Below are positions 8,952 to 17,681 of a DNA stretch of 34,265 nt, piece after piece. The position numbers were made by a program, and so were the translations under genes. The notes below the pieces were generated by a model. It had not been told where the DNA came from, searched no databases, and saw only the letters and a list, made by a program, of their open reading frames with translations. This DNA is from an uncultured Bacilli bacterium (GTDB taxonomy: Bacteria; Bacillota_I; Bacilli_A; RF39; UBA660), in the NCBI GenBank assembly GCA_947626115.1, contig CANQQX010000013.1, forward strand, positions 1-34,265, read 5' to 3'. Position 1 is the stretch's first letter. Each line of letters opens with the position of its first letter.

Positions 8952-11900
8952 ATGAGAAAGTTTGAAAGTTTAGATACGAGAGATGTATCAGTAGTCGAAA
9001 ATGATATTTTAGAAAGATGGTTAAAAGATAAAATATTAGATAAATGTATCGAAAATAGAGAAGATAAACCTTATTGGGTATTTTATGATGGACCAGCTAC
9101 TGCTAATGGGATGCCGGGACTTCATCATATGGTAGCTAAATTTCTAAAAGATAGTTTTTGTAAATATAAAACTATGCAAGGTTATAAAGTTTTAAGAAAA
9201 GTTGGTTGGGATACCCATGGTCTTCCCGTTGAAGTTCAAGTTGAAAAGAAGTTAGGTTTTTCATCTAAATCTGATATTGAAAAATATGGTATCAAAGAAT
9301 TTAATGAAGAATGTAGGAAAGCTGTTTGGGAAAATGAAAAAGCATTTTGTGATTTAACTAATAAAATGGGTCAATTTATTGATCTAGAAAATCGTTATAT
9401 TACATATGATAATAATTATATTGAAACTGAATGGTGGATTTTAAAGAAATTCTTTGATGAAGGATTATTCTATGAAGGTAGTAAAATACTTCCTTATTGT
9501 CCTCGATGTGGAACTGGTCTAGCATCTCATGAAGTTGCGCAAGGTTATAAAGAAGTATCTGTTGATACCGTAATTGTCCCAATGAAGAAAAAGGATGAAG
9601 ATGTATACTTTTTAGTTTGGACAACTACACCTTGGACACTACTTGCTAATGTAGCTATTTGTGTTAATCCTAATGAAAAATATATTAAAGTTGAATCAAT
9701 GGGTTATAAATTTATTATTGCTAAGGCTTTAGCTAACAAAGTTTTAGGTGATGATTATAAAGTATTAGAAGAATATCTAGGTAAAGATTTAGAAAATATT
9801 GAATATGAACAATTAATTCCAGAGTTAAAAGTAAATAAAAAAGCTTTCTTTGTTACTTGTGATACCTATGTAACAATGGAAGATGGAACTGGTATAGTTC
9901 ATATTGCACCTGCCTTTGGTGCTGATGATGCCGTAGTTGGTAAAAATTATAATCTACCTTATTTAAATCCAGTAGGAGAAGATGGTTGTTATACTGAAGG
10001 TCCTTGGAAAGGCATGCTTGTTTTTGACGCCGATAAAGAAGTTATCAAGTATTTAAAAGAAAATGATAAATTATTTAAAAAACAAAGAATGGTCCATAAC
10101 TATCCACATTGTTGGCGTTGTAAAAGCCCGCTTTTATATTATTCTAAACCATCATTTTATTTAGAAGTTACTAAATTAAAAGATAAAATAGTGGAAAATA
10201 ACAAAAAAGTTAATTGGTATCCATCATTTGTGGGTGAAAAAAGATTTGGTAATTGGCTAGAAAATTTAAATGATTGGGCAATATCTAGAAGTCGTTATTG
10301 GGGAACACCACTACCTTTATGGCGTTGCTCTTGTGGTCATGATGAAATGATTGGCTCAAGAGAAGAATTAGTGGAAAAATCTATTGAAAAAATAGATGCA
10401 TCTATTGATTTACATCGTCCTTATGTTGATGATGTTCACATTAAATGTCCAAAATGTGGTAAAGAGATGAGTCGGGTTAAAGATGTCATCGATTGTTGGT
10501 TTGATTCAGGTGCTATGCCTTTTGCCCAATACCATTATCCATTTGAAAACATGGATTTGTGGGAGAAGCAATTTCCAGCTGACTTCATCTGTGAAGGTAT
10601 CGATCAAACCAGAGGTTGGTTCTATTCATTAATCGTTATTGCTACATTTGTTAAAGGGGTATCACCATATAAAAATGTTTTAGTAAATGAATTATTACTA
10701 GATAAAAATGGGCAAAAAATGCATAAAAGTAAAGGTAATGCGATTGAACCATTTACTATCATGAAACAATATGGAGCTGATACAGTAAGATGGTATCTTC
10801 CTTATGTATCTCCTGTTTGGACTCCACTTAAGTTTGATGAAGATGGTTTAAAAGAAGTATACTCTAAATTCTTTAATCCACTAAAGAATACTTATAATTT
10901 CTTCTCAATGTATGCCACAACTGATGGTATTGATATTGATAATTGTAATATTGAAATAAGAAAAAGAGAAGAAATAGATAAATGGTTATTATCAAGATAT
11001 AATTCCCTTTTAAAGGTAGTTACTGAAGGCTATGAAGAATATGATCTAAATAAAGTAGTTAGAAATATTACTAATTTTGTATCAGATGATTTATCTAACT
11101 GGTATATAAGACGCTGTCGTAATCGTTTCTGGGGTAGTACTTTAGATGATTCTAAAAAGGCAGTTTATATAACTACTTATGAAGTACTAGTTGGCTTATC
11201 TAAAATGATTGCGCCAATAGTCCCATTTATTAGTGAAGAAATTTATACTAAGTTAACTGGTGAATATTCAGTTCATCTAGCAGACTTCCCAAAATACGAT
11301 GAAACATTAATTGATAAAGCATTAGAAGAGAAAATGGATTATGTTAGAAACTTAATATCTTTAGGTAGAAATGTTAGAGAAGAAGCTAAAATAAAAGTAA
11401 GAACACCACTTGAAGAAGCAATTATTGAAACAAGTATCTATGATAAAATTACTGATTTAGTTCCTTTAATTAAAGAAGAATTAAATGTTAAAAATATAAA
11501 AAGTGAAAAAGATTTAAATAAATATATGAATATTTCCTTAAAACCAAATTATAAAGAAGTAGGTAAATTATTTGGGGCAAAAATTAAAGATTATGAAGCA
11601 TTCTTAAATACGCAAACATTAGAAGAACTCACTAAAGGAAATATTAAGTTTGATGATACTTTAATTACTAAAGATATGTATGAAATAAAAATTTCTTCGA
11701 AAGAAGGATTTAATGTTGGTGTTTTAGATAATTTATTTATTATTTTAAATACTACTTTAAATGACAAATTAATTAATGAAGGACATGCAAGAGAATTTAT
11801 TTCTAAAATTCAAAACATGCGTAAGACTAATGGTTATGATGTTAGTGATCGTATTAAAATTTATTATAATAGCAAAGATTTTGAACCTATTATGAATGAA

Positions 11901-12017
11901 TTTAGTGATTATATTAAACATGAAACTTTAGCAGTAGATATTACACCAAAAGATTTAGACAAAGAAGAAATAAATGTTAATGGTATTAAAGTATTAGTAA
12001 CAATCGAAAAAGCATAA
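8952..12017 (+). CDS. ileS: Isoleucyl-tRNA synthetase (IleS2-like)
   Basis: Charges tRNA-Ile with isoleucine. At 1021 aa it has the length of IleS. The nucleotide-binding HIGH region appears as PATANGMPGLHH (about residues 48-59), followed by GWDTHGLPVE. The editing domain follows (VWTTTPWTLLANVA). The KMSKS loop reads KMHKSKGN (about residues 589-596), with the anticodon-binding domain after it. Length and the GxHH form of HIGH fit the eukaryote-like IleS2 clade better than the classic bacterial form; that assignment is from memory of motifs, not an alignment. RBS AGGAAGGTGAG precedes the ATG. Expression is controlled by the Ile T-box upstream. Confidence 0.97.
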   Translation: MRKFESLDTRDVSVVENDILERWLKDKILDKCIENREDKPYWVFYDGPATANGMPGLHHMVAKFLKDSFCKYKTMQGYKVLRKVGWDTHGLPVEVQVEKKLGFSSKSDIEKYGIKEFNEECRKAVWENEKAFCDLTNKMGQFIDLENRYITYDNNYIETEWWILKKFFDEGLFYEGSKILPYCPRCGTGLASHEVAQGYKEVSVDTVIVPMKKKDEDVYFLVWTTTPWTLLANVAICVNPNEKYIKVESMGYKFIIAKALANKVLGDDYKVLEEYLGKDLENIEYEQLIPELKVNKKAFFVTCDTYVTMEDGTGIVHIAPAFGADDAVVGKNYNLPYLNPVGEDGCYTEGPWKGMLVFDADKEVIKYLKENDKLFKKQRMVHNYPHCWRCKSPLLYYSKPSFYLEVTKLKDKIVENNKKVNWYPSFVGEKRFGNWLENLNDWAISRSRYWGTPLPLWRCSCGHDEMIGSREELVEKSIEKIDASIDLHRPYVDDVHIKCPKCGKEMSRVKDVIDCWFDSGAMPFAQYHYPFENMDLWEKQFPADFICEGIDQTRGWFYSLIVIATFVKGVSPYKNVLVNELLLDKNGQKMHKSKGNAIEPFTIMKQYGADTVRWYLPYVSPVWTPLKFDEDGLKEVYSKFFNPLKNTYNFFSMYATTDGIDIDNCNIEIRKREEIDKWLLSRYNSLLKVVTEGYEEYDLNKVVRNITNFVSDDLSNWYIRRCRNRFWGSTLDDSKKAVYITTYEVLVGLSKMIAPIVPFISEEIYTKLTGEYSVHLADFPKYDETLIDKALEEKMDYVRNLISLGRNVREEAKIKVRTPLEEAIIETSIYDKITDLVPLIKEELNVKNIKSEKDLNKYMNISLKPNYKEVGKLFGAKIKDYEAFLNTQTLEELTKGNIKFDDTLITKDMYEIKISSKEGFNVGVLDNLFIILNTTLNDKLINEGHAREFISKIQNMRKTNGYDVSDRIKIYYNSKDFEPIMNEFSDYIKHETLAVDITPKDLDKEEINVNGIKVLVTIEKA

Positions 12018-12021
12018 TTTA

Positions 12022-12054
12022 AAAAATGGTAAAGTTTATTCTTTATCATTTTTT
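12022..12054. terminator. Hairpin between the convergent ileS and RhuM-Fic genes
   Basis: ATGGTAAAG pairs with CTTTATCAT (one G-T pair), followed by T7 on the plus strand, which terminates ileS. On the minus strand the same hairpin is preceded by an A run and followed by a shorter T run. It overlaps the last codons of the minus-strand gene. Confidence 0.6.
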
Positions 12055-12995
12055 TCATCCTGTAAAAAATGCATTATTAAATTTATCATTATTTCTTTTT
12101 CTTTAGGATTAGATTCCGCAATTAAAAGAGTTATTGATGTAAGAGTATTATTATCAATTACTTGTATTCCATTTTGATATAAAATATTATTAATTTGTAA
12201 AAAGTAAATAAAAATAGTTGCTGCTATTCTTTTATTACCATCAATAAATGCATGATTTTTAATCGTTAAATATAGTAAATTAGCAGCTTTTTCTTCAATA
12301 GTAGGATAAACATCTATATTACCAAAAGATGCATAAATATCATTTATAATTGATTGAAAATTATTATCTCTTTCTAAAGCAAATAAACTAGATTCATTAT
12401 TAAACCTTAATTTATTTATTATTTCTAAACATTCTTCATAAGTTATAACTATACTGCCTTTTTGACCTTTAATTTTTCTAATTGCTTGGTGATCATAATC
12501 ATCTAATAATTTTAAGGCTTTAGTATATTTGTTAATAACACTTAAAATATCTTTGGCTTCATCACCAGTAATGCTGTCTTTACTTCTATTGGCAATATCT
12601 ATAAGTTTAATAGTTTTCTCTAAATAATCTAATCTTTTTTGATTAATAGCATAACCTTTTAACATATAATCTTTTAATATTTTTGTTGCCCATCTTCTAA
12701 AGAGAATACCATTTTGGCTTTTGACACGATAACCGACTGAAATAATCATATCTAGGTTATAATGGAGTACTTGATAGTTTTTTCCATCTTTTGCAGTATG
12801 CTCAAAAAATGAGCATACTGCATTTTCTTCTAATTCTCCATCTTTATATATGTTTTGAATATGTCTTGTGATAGTTTTTCTATCTTTATTAAATAAAACA
12901 GCCATTTGAGCTTGCGTAAGCCATACGGTTTCATCTTTAATATTCACTTCTAATCTTACTTTTTGATTTTGAAATAAAACAATTTCGTTTTCCAT
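12036..12995 (-). CDS. RhuM-family / Fic (Doc-like) fusion protein
   Basis: A 319-aa protein with two parts. Residues about 1-120 match the RhuM family (VWLTQAQMAVLF, KTITRHIQNIY, YNLDMIISVGYRV, FRRWATKILKDYMLKGY), which looks like a DNA-binding or phage-related N-terminus. Residues about 205-300 form a Fic domain with the motif HAFIDGNKR (248-256). Fic proteins usually transfer AMP or another phosphate-containing group to target proteins. The core His, Asp-Gly-Asn and Arg are all present, so it could be active. No separate antitoxin gene is adjacent. It sits alone on the minus strand between housekeeping genes, suggesting acquisition. A distinctive promoter-region motif shared with two other genes lies just upstream. 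The target is unknown. Confidence 0.85.
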   Translation of the reverse strand: MENEIVLFQNQKVRLEVNIKDETVWLTQAQMAVLFNKDRKTITRHIQNIYKDGELEENAVCSFFEHTAKDGKNYQVLHYNLDMIISVGYRVKSQNGILFRRWATKILKDYMLKGYAINQKRLDYLEKTIKLIDIANRSKDSITGDEAKDILSVINKYTKALKLLDDYDHQAIRKIKGQKGSIVITYEECLEIINKLRFNNESSLFALERDNNFQSIINDIYASFGNIDVYPTIEEKAANLLYLTIKNHAFIDGNKRIAATIFIYFLQINNILYQNGIQVIDNNTLTSITLLIAESNPKEKEIMINLIMHFLQDEKNDKE

Positions 12996-13011
12996 AAGAA
13001 AATTCTCCTTT

Positions 13012-13047
13012 CACTTATATATATAGTGAATTCATAGTCTGATTTCC
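13012..13047 (-). promoter_or_regulatory. Shared cis element, copy C (upstream of RhuM-Fic)
   Basis: On the minus strand: A-run, GGAAAT, 13 nt, then CACTATATATATAAGTG and GAAAGGAG. The 17-nt block has CACT/AGTG inverted ends around an alternating TA core. The architecture is the same as the element at 34136-34171. It could be an unusual promoter or an operator over the -10 region. Confidence 0.6.
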
Positions 13048-13153
13048 TTTTTTTTAAAGAAAACTTTCATAAAATTTTCACAAAACTATTATTTAAAATG
13101 ATTAGACTAGTTATTTAAGGCAATTTATCTTATAATATAGATAGGTGATATTA

Positions 13154-14059
13154 ATGCAAGATATAAGAGTTATTTATATGGGTACACCAGATTTTTCTTT
13201 AAAACCACTTGAAGCATTATATGAAAATACTAATGTTGTTTTAGTAGTTACCAAAAAAGATGCGGAAGTAGGAAGAAAAAAAGTATTAACTCCATCTCCG
13301 GTTAAAAAGTGGGCAGTTGAGCATAATATTCCTGTATTAACACCCGATAGCCTAAAAAAAGAATATCGAAGTATTTTAGATTATAAACCAGATTTAATTG
13401 TTACTTGTGCTTATGGCAAAATTTTACCCAAAGAAATACTTGAATATCCAAAATACAAATGTGTTAATATACATGCTTCATTACTTCCTAAATATAGAGG
13501 TAGTGCCCCAATTCAATGGGCCATCTTAAATGGGGAGAAAGAAACTGGTATCACTTTAATGTATATGGATGAAGGTATGGATACTGGTGATATTATAGAT
13601 GTCGTAAAATGTCCAATAGATGATAATGATAATGTTGGAACTCTTCATGATAAATTAAGCGATTTAGGTAAAGATATTTTAATAAAAAATTTAAAAGATA
13701 TTATTACTAGCAATACTAAACCAATAAAACAAAATAATGATGAAGCTAGTTATGCCCCAATGATTGAAAGATGCATGGAAGAATTAGATTTTAATGAAAA
13801 GTGTGAAAATATTTATAATAAAATAAGAGCTTTTAGTCCATGGCCTTTAACAAAAACTAATATTAACGGAGAAGAAGTTAAAGTAGTTAAAGCTCACTAT
13901 GAAAAAACTAAAAGCATCGTAAATAAATTATATGTTACTAAAAATAGTTTAGGTATAGGTTGTTTAGATGGTATAATTTATTTAGATATTATTAAACCAA
14001 TTGGTAAAAAAGAAATGCCTATTAAAAGTTATTTAAATGGTAAAAAGGAGTTATTCTAA
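13154..14059 (+). CDS. fmt: Methionyl-tRNA formyltransferase
   Basis: Formylates Met-tRNA(fMet) for translation initiation, using 10-formyl-THF. The N-terminus has the Fmt signature VIYMGTPDFSL. The formyltransferase core contains NIHASLLPKYRGSAPIQWAI and GMDTGDI, with the Asn/His/Asp catalytic set in the usual context. A C-terminal OB-like tRNA-binding domain follows (FSPWPLT). The ORF track starts at a GTG (13145). The ATG at 13154 fits the family start (MQDIRVIYMG) and has GGTG about 6 nt upstream. The stop overlaps the ATG of the next gene (TAATG), indicating an operon with the 14059 gene and pgsA. Confidence 0.96.
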   Translation: MQDIRVIYMGTPDFSLKPLEALYENTNVVLVVTKKDAEVGRKKVLTPSPVKKWAVEHNIPVLTPDSLKKEYRSILDYKPDLIVTCAYGKILPKEILEYPKYKCVNIHASLLPKYRGSAPIQWAILNGEKETGITLMYMDEGMDTGDIIDVVKCPIDDNDNVGTLHDKLSDLGKDILIKNLKDIITSNTKPIKQNNDEASYAPMIERCMEELDFNEKCENIYNKIRAFSPWPLTKTNINGEEVKVVKAHYEKTKSIVNKLYVTKNSLGIGCLDGIIYLDIIKPIGKKEMPIKSYLNGKKELF

Positions 14060-14652
14060 TGGAAGATGGTAGTAATAATAAAACAAGTGCTTATATTCAA
14101 CTCGGTATAGGTATATTATTTATAATTATTTTAATAGTTGTTGCAAAATTAAGTGGTGGAAATACAGATGAAAATATATCTCAAAATGAAACCAAAGAAG
14201 AAATAAAAGAAGTTGCTTTAGATGAAAAACTAGCTAAGATAACTGATAATTATAAATATAATTATGAAATAACTATTGGAGATATCACTTACATTTATAA
14301 TGGCTCTAAAATGGGATTAAAAGAAAGTGGTTACTTACAAATAAATGATAATTATTTATATTATTATAAAGATAATAATTATACTTATGAAGTAAAAAAT
14401 GGTGGTTTATTTCAAATAGATAATTTATATAGTAATATAGATGCAAATTATATAGATATAGAATACATTAAAAATTTAATTAAAGATCATGAATATACTA
14501 AAGAAGATAATAAATATACCTATAATTTAGAAAATATCCAAATTATAATAGATACTAGCGAAGATAATATAATATCTATTCAAATTAAAAATGAAAATAA
14601 TTATAAATTAGAGTATAGTGAGATAGGAAGTATTAAAGAAATTAACTATTAA
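14059..14652 (+). CDS. Membrane-anchored protein of unknown function
   Basis: Not recognised. The 197-aa protein has one N-terminal transmembrane segment (about residues 13-32, LGIGILFIIILIVVAKL) and a hydrophilic domain of about 160 residues rich in Tyr, Asn and Lys, probably extracytoplasmic. The pattern of short beta-like repeats (ITYIYNGSKM, YLQINDNYLYYY, NNYTYEVKNGG) suggests a small beta-sheet domain. It is translationally coupled to fmt (TAATG) and followed 9 nt later by pgsA, so it belongs to the same operon. A cell-envelope role is only a guess. Confidence 0.75.
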   Translation: MEDGSNNKTSAYIQLGIGILFIIILIVVAKLSGGNTDENISQNETKEEIKEVALDEKLAKITDNYKYNYEITIGDITYIYNGSKMGLKESGYLQINDNYLYYYKDNNYTYEVKNGGLFQIDNLYSNIDANYIDIEYIKNLIKDHEYTKEDNKYTYNLENIQIIIDTSEDNIISIQIKNENNYKLEYSEIGSIKEINY

Positions 14653-14661
14653 GAGGTAAAT

Positions 14662-15375
14662 ATGTTATTAAAATTAATTGTTGTCAATGTTTTAACTTTA
14701 ATAAGAGTAATTGGTACCATAATACTTATACCAATATATAAAAATTATGGTGGCTTTGCTGTGGGTATATTAGCTTTAGTTTGTTATTTAACTGATAGTA
14801 TAGATGGAATATTAGCAAGAAAATTCAAAGCATCTACTTTTTTTGGTGCTTTATTTGATGGGGCAGCAGATAAATTATTTACTTTAATGAGTTTTATTAT
14901 TTTATATTTAATTACACCTTATGCTATAATTCCGATATTATTTGAAATAGCTATAGTATTTGTCCAAATTATTAAATTTAAAAATAATTTAAATGTGAAA
15001 TCAAATATAGTAGGTAAATTAAAAACTTGGATTTTAGCTCTATGTGTTATTTTAACTTTTTTAGTTAGTGATATTAATAGTATAACTTTTTTACCTAATG
15101 AATTTATTACTTGGATAAATAATTTAAATCAAAATAATTTATATTTTATTTTATTAATGCCAGCGATTATTATGGAAATATTAACTCTTTTAAGTTATAT
15201 CTTAGAAATATTTAAACCTATTAATAAACAAGCATTTCAAGAAGATGAAAAAAATAAAAAACAAATTAATAAAAGAGATTGGCCAACTTTTAAACATATT
15301 TGGCTCAATCCCGAATTCTATAATTTACATAAAGATGAAGTTAATATAAAAGATTTAACTAAATTATCAAAATAA
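14662..15375 (+). CDS. pgsA: CDP-alcohol phosphatidyltransferase, probably phosphatidylglycerophosphate synthase
   Basis: Integral membrane enzyme that probably condenses CDP-diacylglycerol with glycerol-3-phosphate in phosphatidylglycerol synthesis. The family signature is present as DSIDGILARKFKASTFFGALFDGAADK, with the catalytic aspartates in the DGxxAR ... GxxxDxxxD pattern (about residues 46-70). Several hydrophobic segments flank it. The polypeptide (237 aa) carries a hydrophilic C-terminal extension (about residues 190-237) beyond the usual end of PgsA; its role is not evident. RBS AAGAGG precedes the ATG. Family assignment is firm; the exact alcohol substrate is inferred from the family's commonest member. 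Confidence 0.85.
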   Translation: MLLKLIVVNVLTLIRVIGTIILIPIYKNYGGFAVGILALVCYLTDSIDGILARKFKASTFFGALFDGAADKLFTLMSFIILYLITPYAIIPILFEIAIVFVQIIKFKNNLNVKSNIVGKLKTWILALCVILTFLVSDINSITFLPNEFITWINNLNQNNLYFILLMPAIIMEILTLLSYILEIFKPINKQAFQEDEKNKKQINKRDWPTFKHIWLNPEFYNLHKDEVNIKDLTKLSK

Positions 15376-15405
15376 AAATTCAATGCTTAGCCATTGAATT
15401 TTACT
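15375..15405. terminator. Bidirectional terminator between pgsA and the spoIIIAH-like gene
   Basis: AAATTCAATG and CATTGAATTT form a 10-bp stem with T/A runs on both sides. The stop codon of the minus-strand gene lies in the loop. Confidence 0.8.
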
Positions 15406-15881
15406 GTTATATACATCTCATCATCATAGAATTCTTGAACACTACGAATAATGTTATTAGCTTTCTCGGTATCATGTTCTTTAGAAGCTACCACAACACT
15501 AATGGTGTTATCTTTAATTTTAACAAAAGCATCTAAATTAAATTTTTCTTTAATCATACTTTTAATTTTATTTTCTTCACCCTTTGAATTATTTAACTTT
15601 TGTAAATTTTCATAAGCAACATTTTTTTCTTGTAAAGTACTTTTTTCATCTAATAATACTTCTTGATATTCTTCCATTAAGGCTTGCTTTTCTTCATCAT
15701 TTTCTACCTCTAGGGCTACTAAAGCATCATTTTCCGTTATTTCAATTACTTCTTCTTGCGTATTACTATCTTCTGCTTTTAAGACACTTGCTACTTCATC
15801 ATCAATACTTACATAATAAATTCCTAAGATTAAAATTAAAGAAAATAAAGTTACAAACCACAAATTTTGTTTATTTATCAT
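15387..15881 (-). CDS. spoIIIAH: SpoIIIAH-like stage III sporulation protein
   Basis: In spore formers SpoIIIAH is the mother-cell membrane protein that pairs with forespore SpoIIQ in the feeding-tube channel. This protein has the typical short N-terminus, a transmembrane segment (KQNLWFVTLFSLILILGIYYVS), a Glu-rich helical linker, and a C-terminal ring-building-motif-like domain (IKSMIKEKFNLDAFVKIKDNTISVVVASKEHD ... ANNIIRSVQEFY). The ORF track begins two codons earlier. The second ATG (15881) is preferred because AAGGAG is only 2 nt from the first ATG but 8 nt from the second. It is isolated from any other spoIIIA gene in this window. The assignment rests on architecture and C-terminal pattern. 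Confidence 0.7.
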   Translation of the reverse strand: MINKQNLWFVTLFSLILILGIYYVSIDDEVASVLKAEDSNTQEEVIEITENDALVALEVENDEEKQALMEEYQEVLLDEKSTLQEKNVAYENLQKLNNSKGEENKIKSMIKEKFNLDAFVKIKDNTISVVVASKEHDTEKANNIIRSVQEFYDDEMYITVKFNG

Positions 15882-15975
15882 ATACATATCTCCTTATTAT
15901 CTAATAAATGATATGTAACTAATCTATTAAAAATGCAAAGTATTGATAAATAATATAAATCAATAAAGTTTTAAG

Positions 15976-16004
15976 TTTACAAAACTAACTTTTTTTGTTA
16001 AAAT
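15976..16004 (+). promoter_or_regulatory. Sigma-A-type promoter of the HTH-ImmA/PIN pair
   Basis: TTTACA, a 17-nt spacer and TAAAAT, 24 nt before the ATG at 16029. Confidence 0.65.
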
Positions 16005-16028
16005 ATAAACCAGAAAGAAAGTGATACT

Positions 16029-17081
16029 ATGAATGTAATAGGTCAAAATTTAAAAAGAATTAGATTATTAAAAAATCTATCATTAAAAGAAGCTGGTATT
16101 TTATTAAATATGTCTGCTCCTGCAGTGGCTAAATATGAAAAAGGACAAATAAATCCTAATTCGGAAAAATTAATTGAATTTGCTAAAGCATATAATGTTA
16201 AAACTATTGAATTATTAAAGAGTTATAATACTCCTGATATGAAGTTTACTTCATTTAGGAAAAGAAAAAGATTAACAGGTCAAAATTTAGAATTATTAAA
16301 AGAAGTAATTTTAAATGAAGTGGCAAAATATTTAGAAGTTATGGAAATAAATAATATTGATGATAAATATAATAAAATAAAAAAATATAATTGTAATTCT
16401 TTAGAAGAAGCTGAAGATGCTGCCATAAAATTTAGAAATGATATAAAATATTCAATGATTCAACCTATATCTGATCTAATTAATACTTTAGAAAATTTAG
16501 GAATTATTATAATTCAAATAGAGAATTATAATAACAAATTTAATGATTTTGATGGCTTAAGTGAATTTGTTAATAATATACCAATTATAGTATTATTAAA
16601 TAATATTAATGATGGAGCAAGACAAAGATTTACTATTGCTCATGAACTAGGTCATTTACTTTTAAATATTAATAATAAAAAAATAGATGAAGAAAAATTA
16701 TGTAATAGATTTGCTAGTAGTTTGTTAATGCCCAAAGAAGCCGTAATAAATGAATTTGGTATTTCAAGAAATAATATTAGTTTATATGAATTAATGGTTT
16801 TTAAAAATGAATATAAAGTAAGTATTGCATCTACTTTATATAGATTAAAAGATTTAAATATTATATCTGAATATACATATAAAAATTTATGTATTAAAAT
16901 AAATAAAAAATATGGTAAAAAAAATGAACCAATATTAATTTCACCAGAGAAATCATATCAATTTAGAAAAATAGTTCATAGATTAGAAACAGATAATATT
17001 ATATCACTTAATAAAGCATGTGAATTTTTAGGAGAAACAATAAATGAATATAACAACGAAAATGATAATTACGGATACTAA
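16029..17081 (+). CDS. XRE-type HTH + ImmA/IrrE metallopeptidase (antitoxin/regulator-like)
   Basis: The 350-aa protein starts with an XRE helix-turn-helix (residues about 5-62, LKRIRLLKNLSLKEAGILLNMSAPAVAKYEKGQ), suggesting autoregulation. It continues with an ImmA/IrrE (COG2856-type) domain carrying the zinc motif HELGH (205-209), followed by the family's FASSLLMPKEAV segment. Such proteins cleave repressors in mobile elements or act as the antitoxin/regulator half of toxin-antitoxin modules. Its last 38 nt overlap the PIN-domain gene, which strongly implies co-translation. No integrase, phage or ICE genes lie nearby, so a stand-alone toxin-antitoxin role is more likely than element control. 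Function in this organism is inferred. Confidence 0.9.
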   Translation: MNVIGQNLKRIRLLKNLSLKEAGILLNMSAPAVAKYEKGQINPNSEKLIEFAKAYNVKTIELLKSYNTPDMKFTSFRKRKRLTGQNLELLKEVILNEVAKYLEVMEINNIDDKYNKIKKYNCNSLEEAEDAAIKFRNDIKYSMIQPISDLINTLENLGIIIIQIENYNNKFNDFDGLSEFVNNIPIIVLLNNINDGARQRFTIAHELGHLLLNINNKKIDEEKLCNRFASSLLMPKEAVINEFGISRNNISLYELMVFKNEYKVSIASTLYRLKDLNIISEYTYKNLCIKINKKYGKKNEPILISPEKSYQFRKIVHRLETDNIISLNKACEFLGETINEYNNENDNYGY

Positions 17082-17562
17082 TATAATTACTGATTTAAAT
17101 AATGGTGAAGTATTAGAAGAATTTGTAAAATTAGATAATGTTTATATAAGTGATTTAATAAAATATGATGAAATTAATAGTAATACAGGGAATATTAAAA
17201 TTATAAATAAAATTAAAGTAATTAATGCTACAGCAGAAGAATTAAATGAAATTAGTTTAATAAGACAAGAAAGATCTAAATTATCTACTTATGATGCACT
17301 TAATTTTATTATTGCTAGAGATAATAAATGTATTTTAGCCACTGGTGATAATGAATTAAAAAAATATGCTCTAAAACACGGAGTAGAAGTTATTAGGACT
17401 TTAAAAATAATAGAATTGATGGTAGAAAATAAAGTTATTACTTATAAAAAAGGAATAAATGCTTGTAAGTTAATTAAGAATTGTCCCACAACGAGAATTC
17501 CCAAAAATGCTATTGATGAATTAATAATGAAACTAGAAAAAGAAGTATTAGTTAAACAATAA
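17044..17562 (+). CDS. PIN-domain putative ribonuclease toxin
   Basis: A 172-aa protein whose N-terminal two thirds fit the PIN nuclease fold. Acidic residues occur at the four expected places: Asp11 (IITDTNIITDL), Glu43 (KYDEI), Asp84 (LSTYDALNFIIA) and Asp102 (ILATGDNELK). PIN proteins are metal-dependent ribonucleases, often toxins cleaving tRNA, rRNA or mRNA. The start at 17044 lies inside the end of the HTH-ImmA/IrrE gene and has AGGAG upstream; a second ATG at 17062 is possible. The basic, Cys-containing tail (KGINACKLIKNCPTTRIPKNAIDELI) is outside the core. The pairing with the overlapping HTH-peptidase gene suggests a toxin-antitoxin module. Confidence 0.8.
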   Translation: MNITTKMIITDTNIITDLNNGEVLEEFVKLDNVYISDLIKYDEINSNTGNIKIINKIKVINATAEELNEISLIRQERSKLSTYDALNFIIARDNKCILATGDNELKKYALKHGVEVIRTLKIIELMVENKVITYKKGINACKLIKNCPTTRIPKNAIDELIMKLEKEVLVKQ

Positions 17563-17623
17563 AGAAATTAGTCAATTAAATGTAAAATTTTACATAAAAT
17601 TTATAAAATATTATTTTATTTCA

Positions 17624-17650
17624 TTGACTCTCGGGGGGGTATATTATAAT
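17624..17650 (+). promoter_or_regulatory. Poly-G spacer promoter, copy 1 (7 G, 15-nt spacer)
   Basis: TTGACT, then CTCGGGGGGGTATAT (15 nt, with seven G at 17633-17639), then TATAAT. It lies about 30 nt before the surface-protein ATG. The G run between -35 and -10 suggests length-dependent, phase-variable promoter strength. It has one G fewer than the other three copies. Confidence 0.85.
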
Positions 17651-17681
17651 TGCCTTATAAAAGTAAAGGAATGTATAGTTG

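Noticed and set aside
15584-15904. 106-aa plus-strand ORF opposite the spoIIIAH-like gene
   Set aside because: Leu/His-rich shadow of the coding minus strand.
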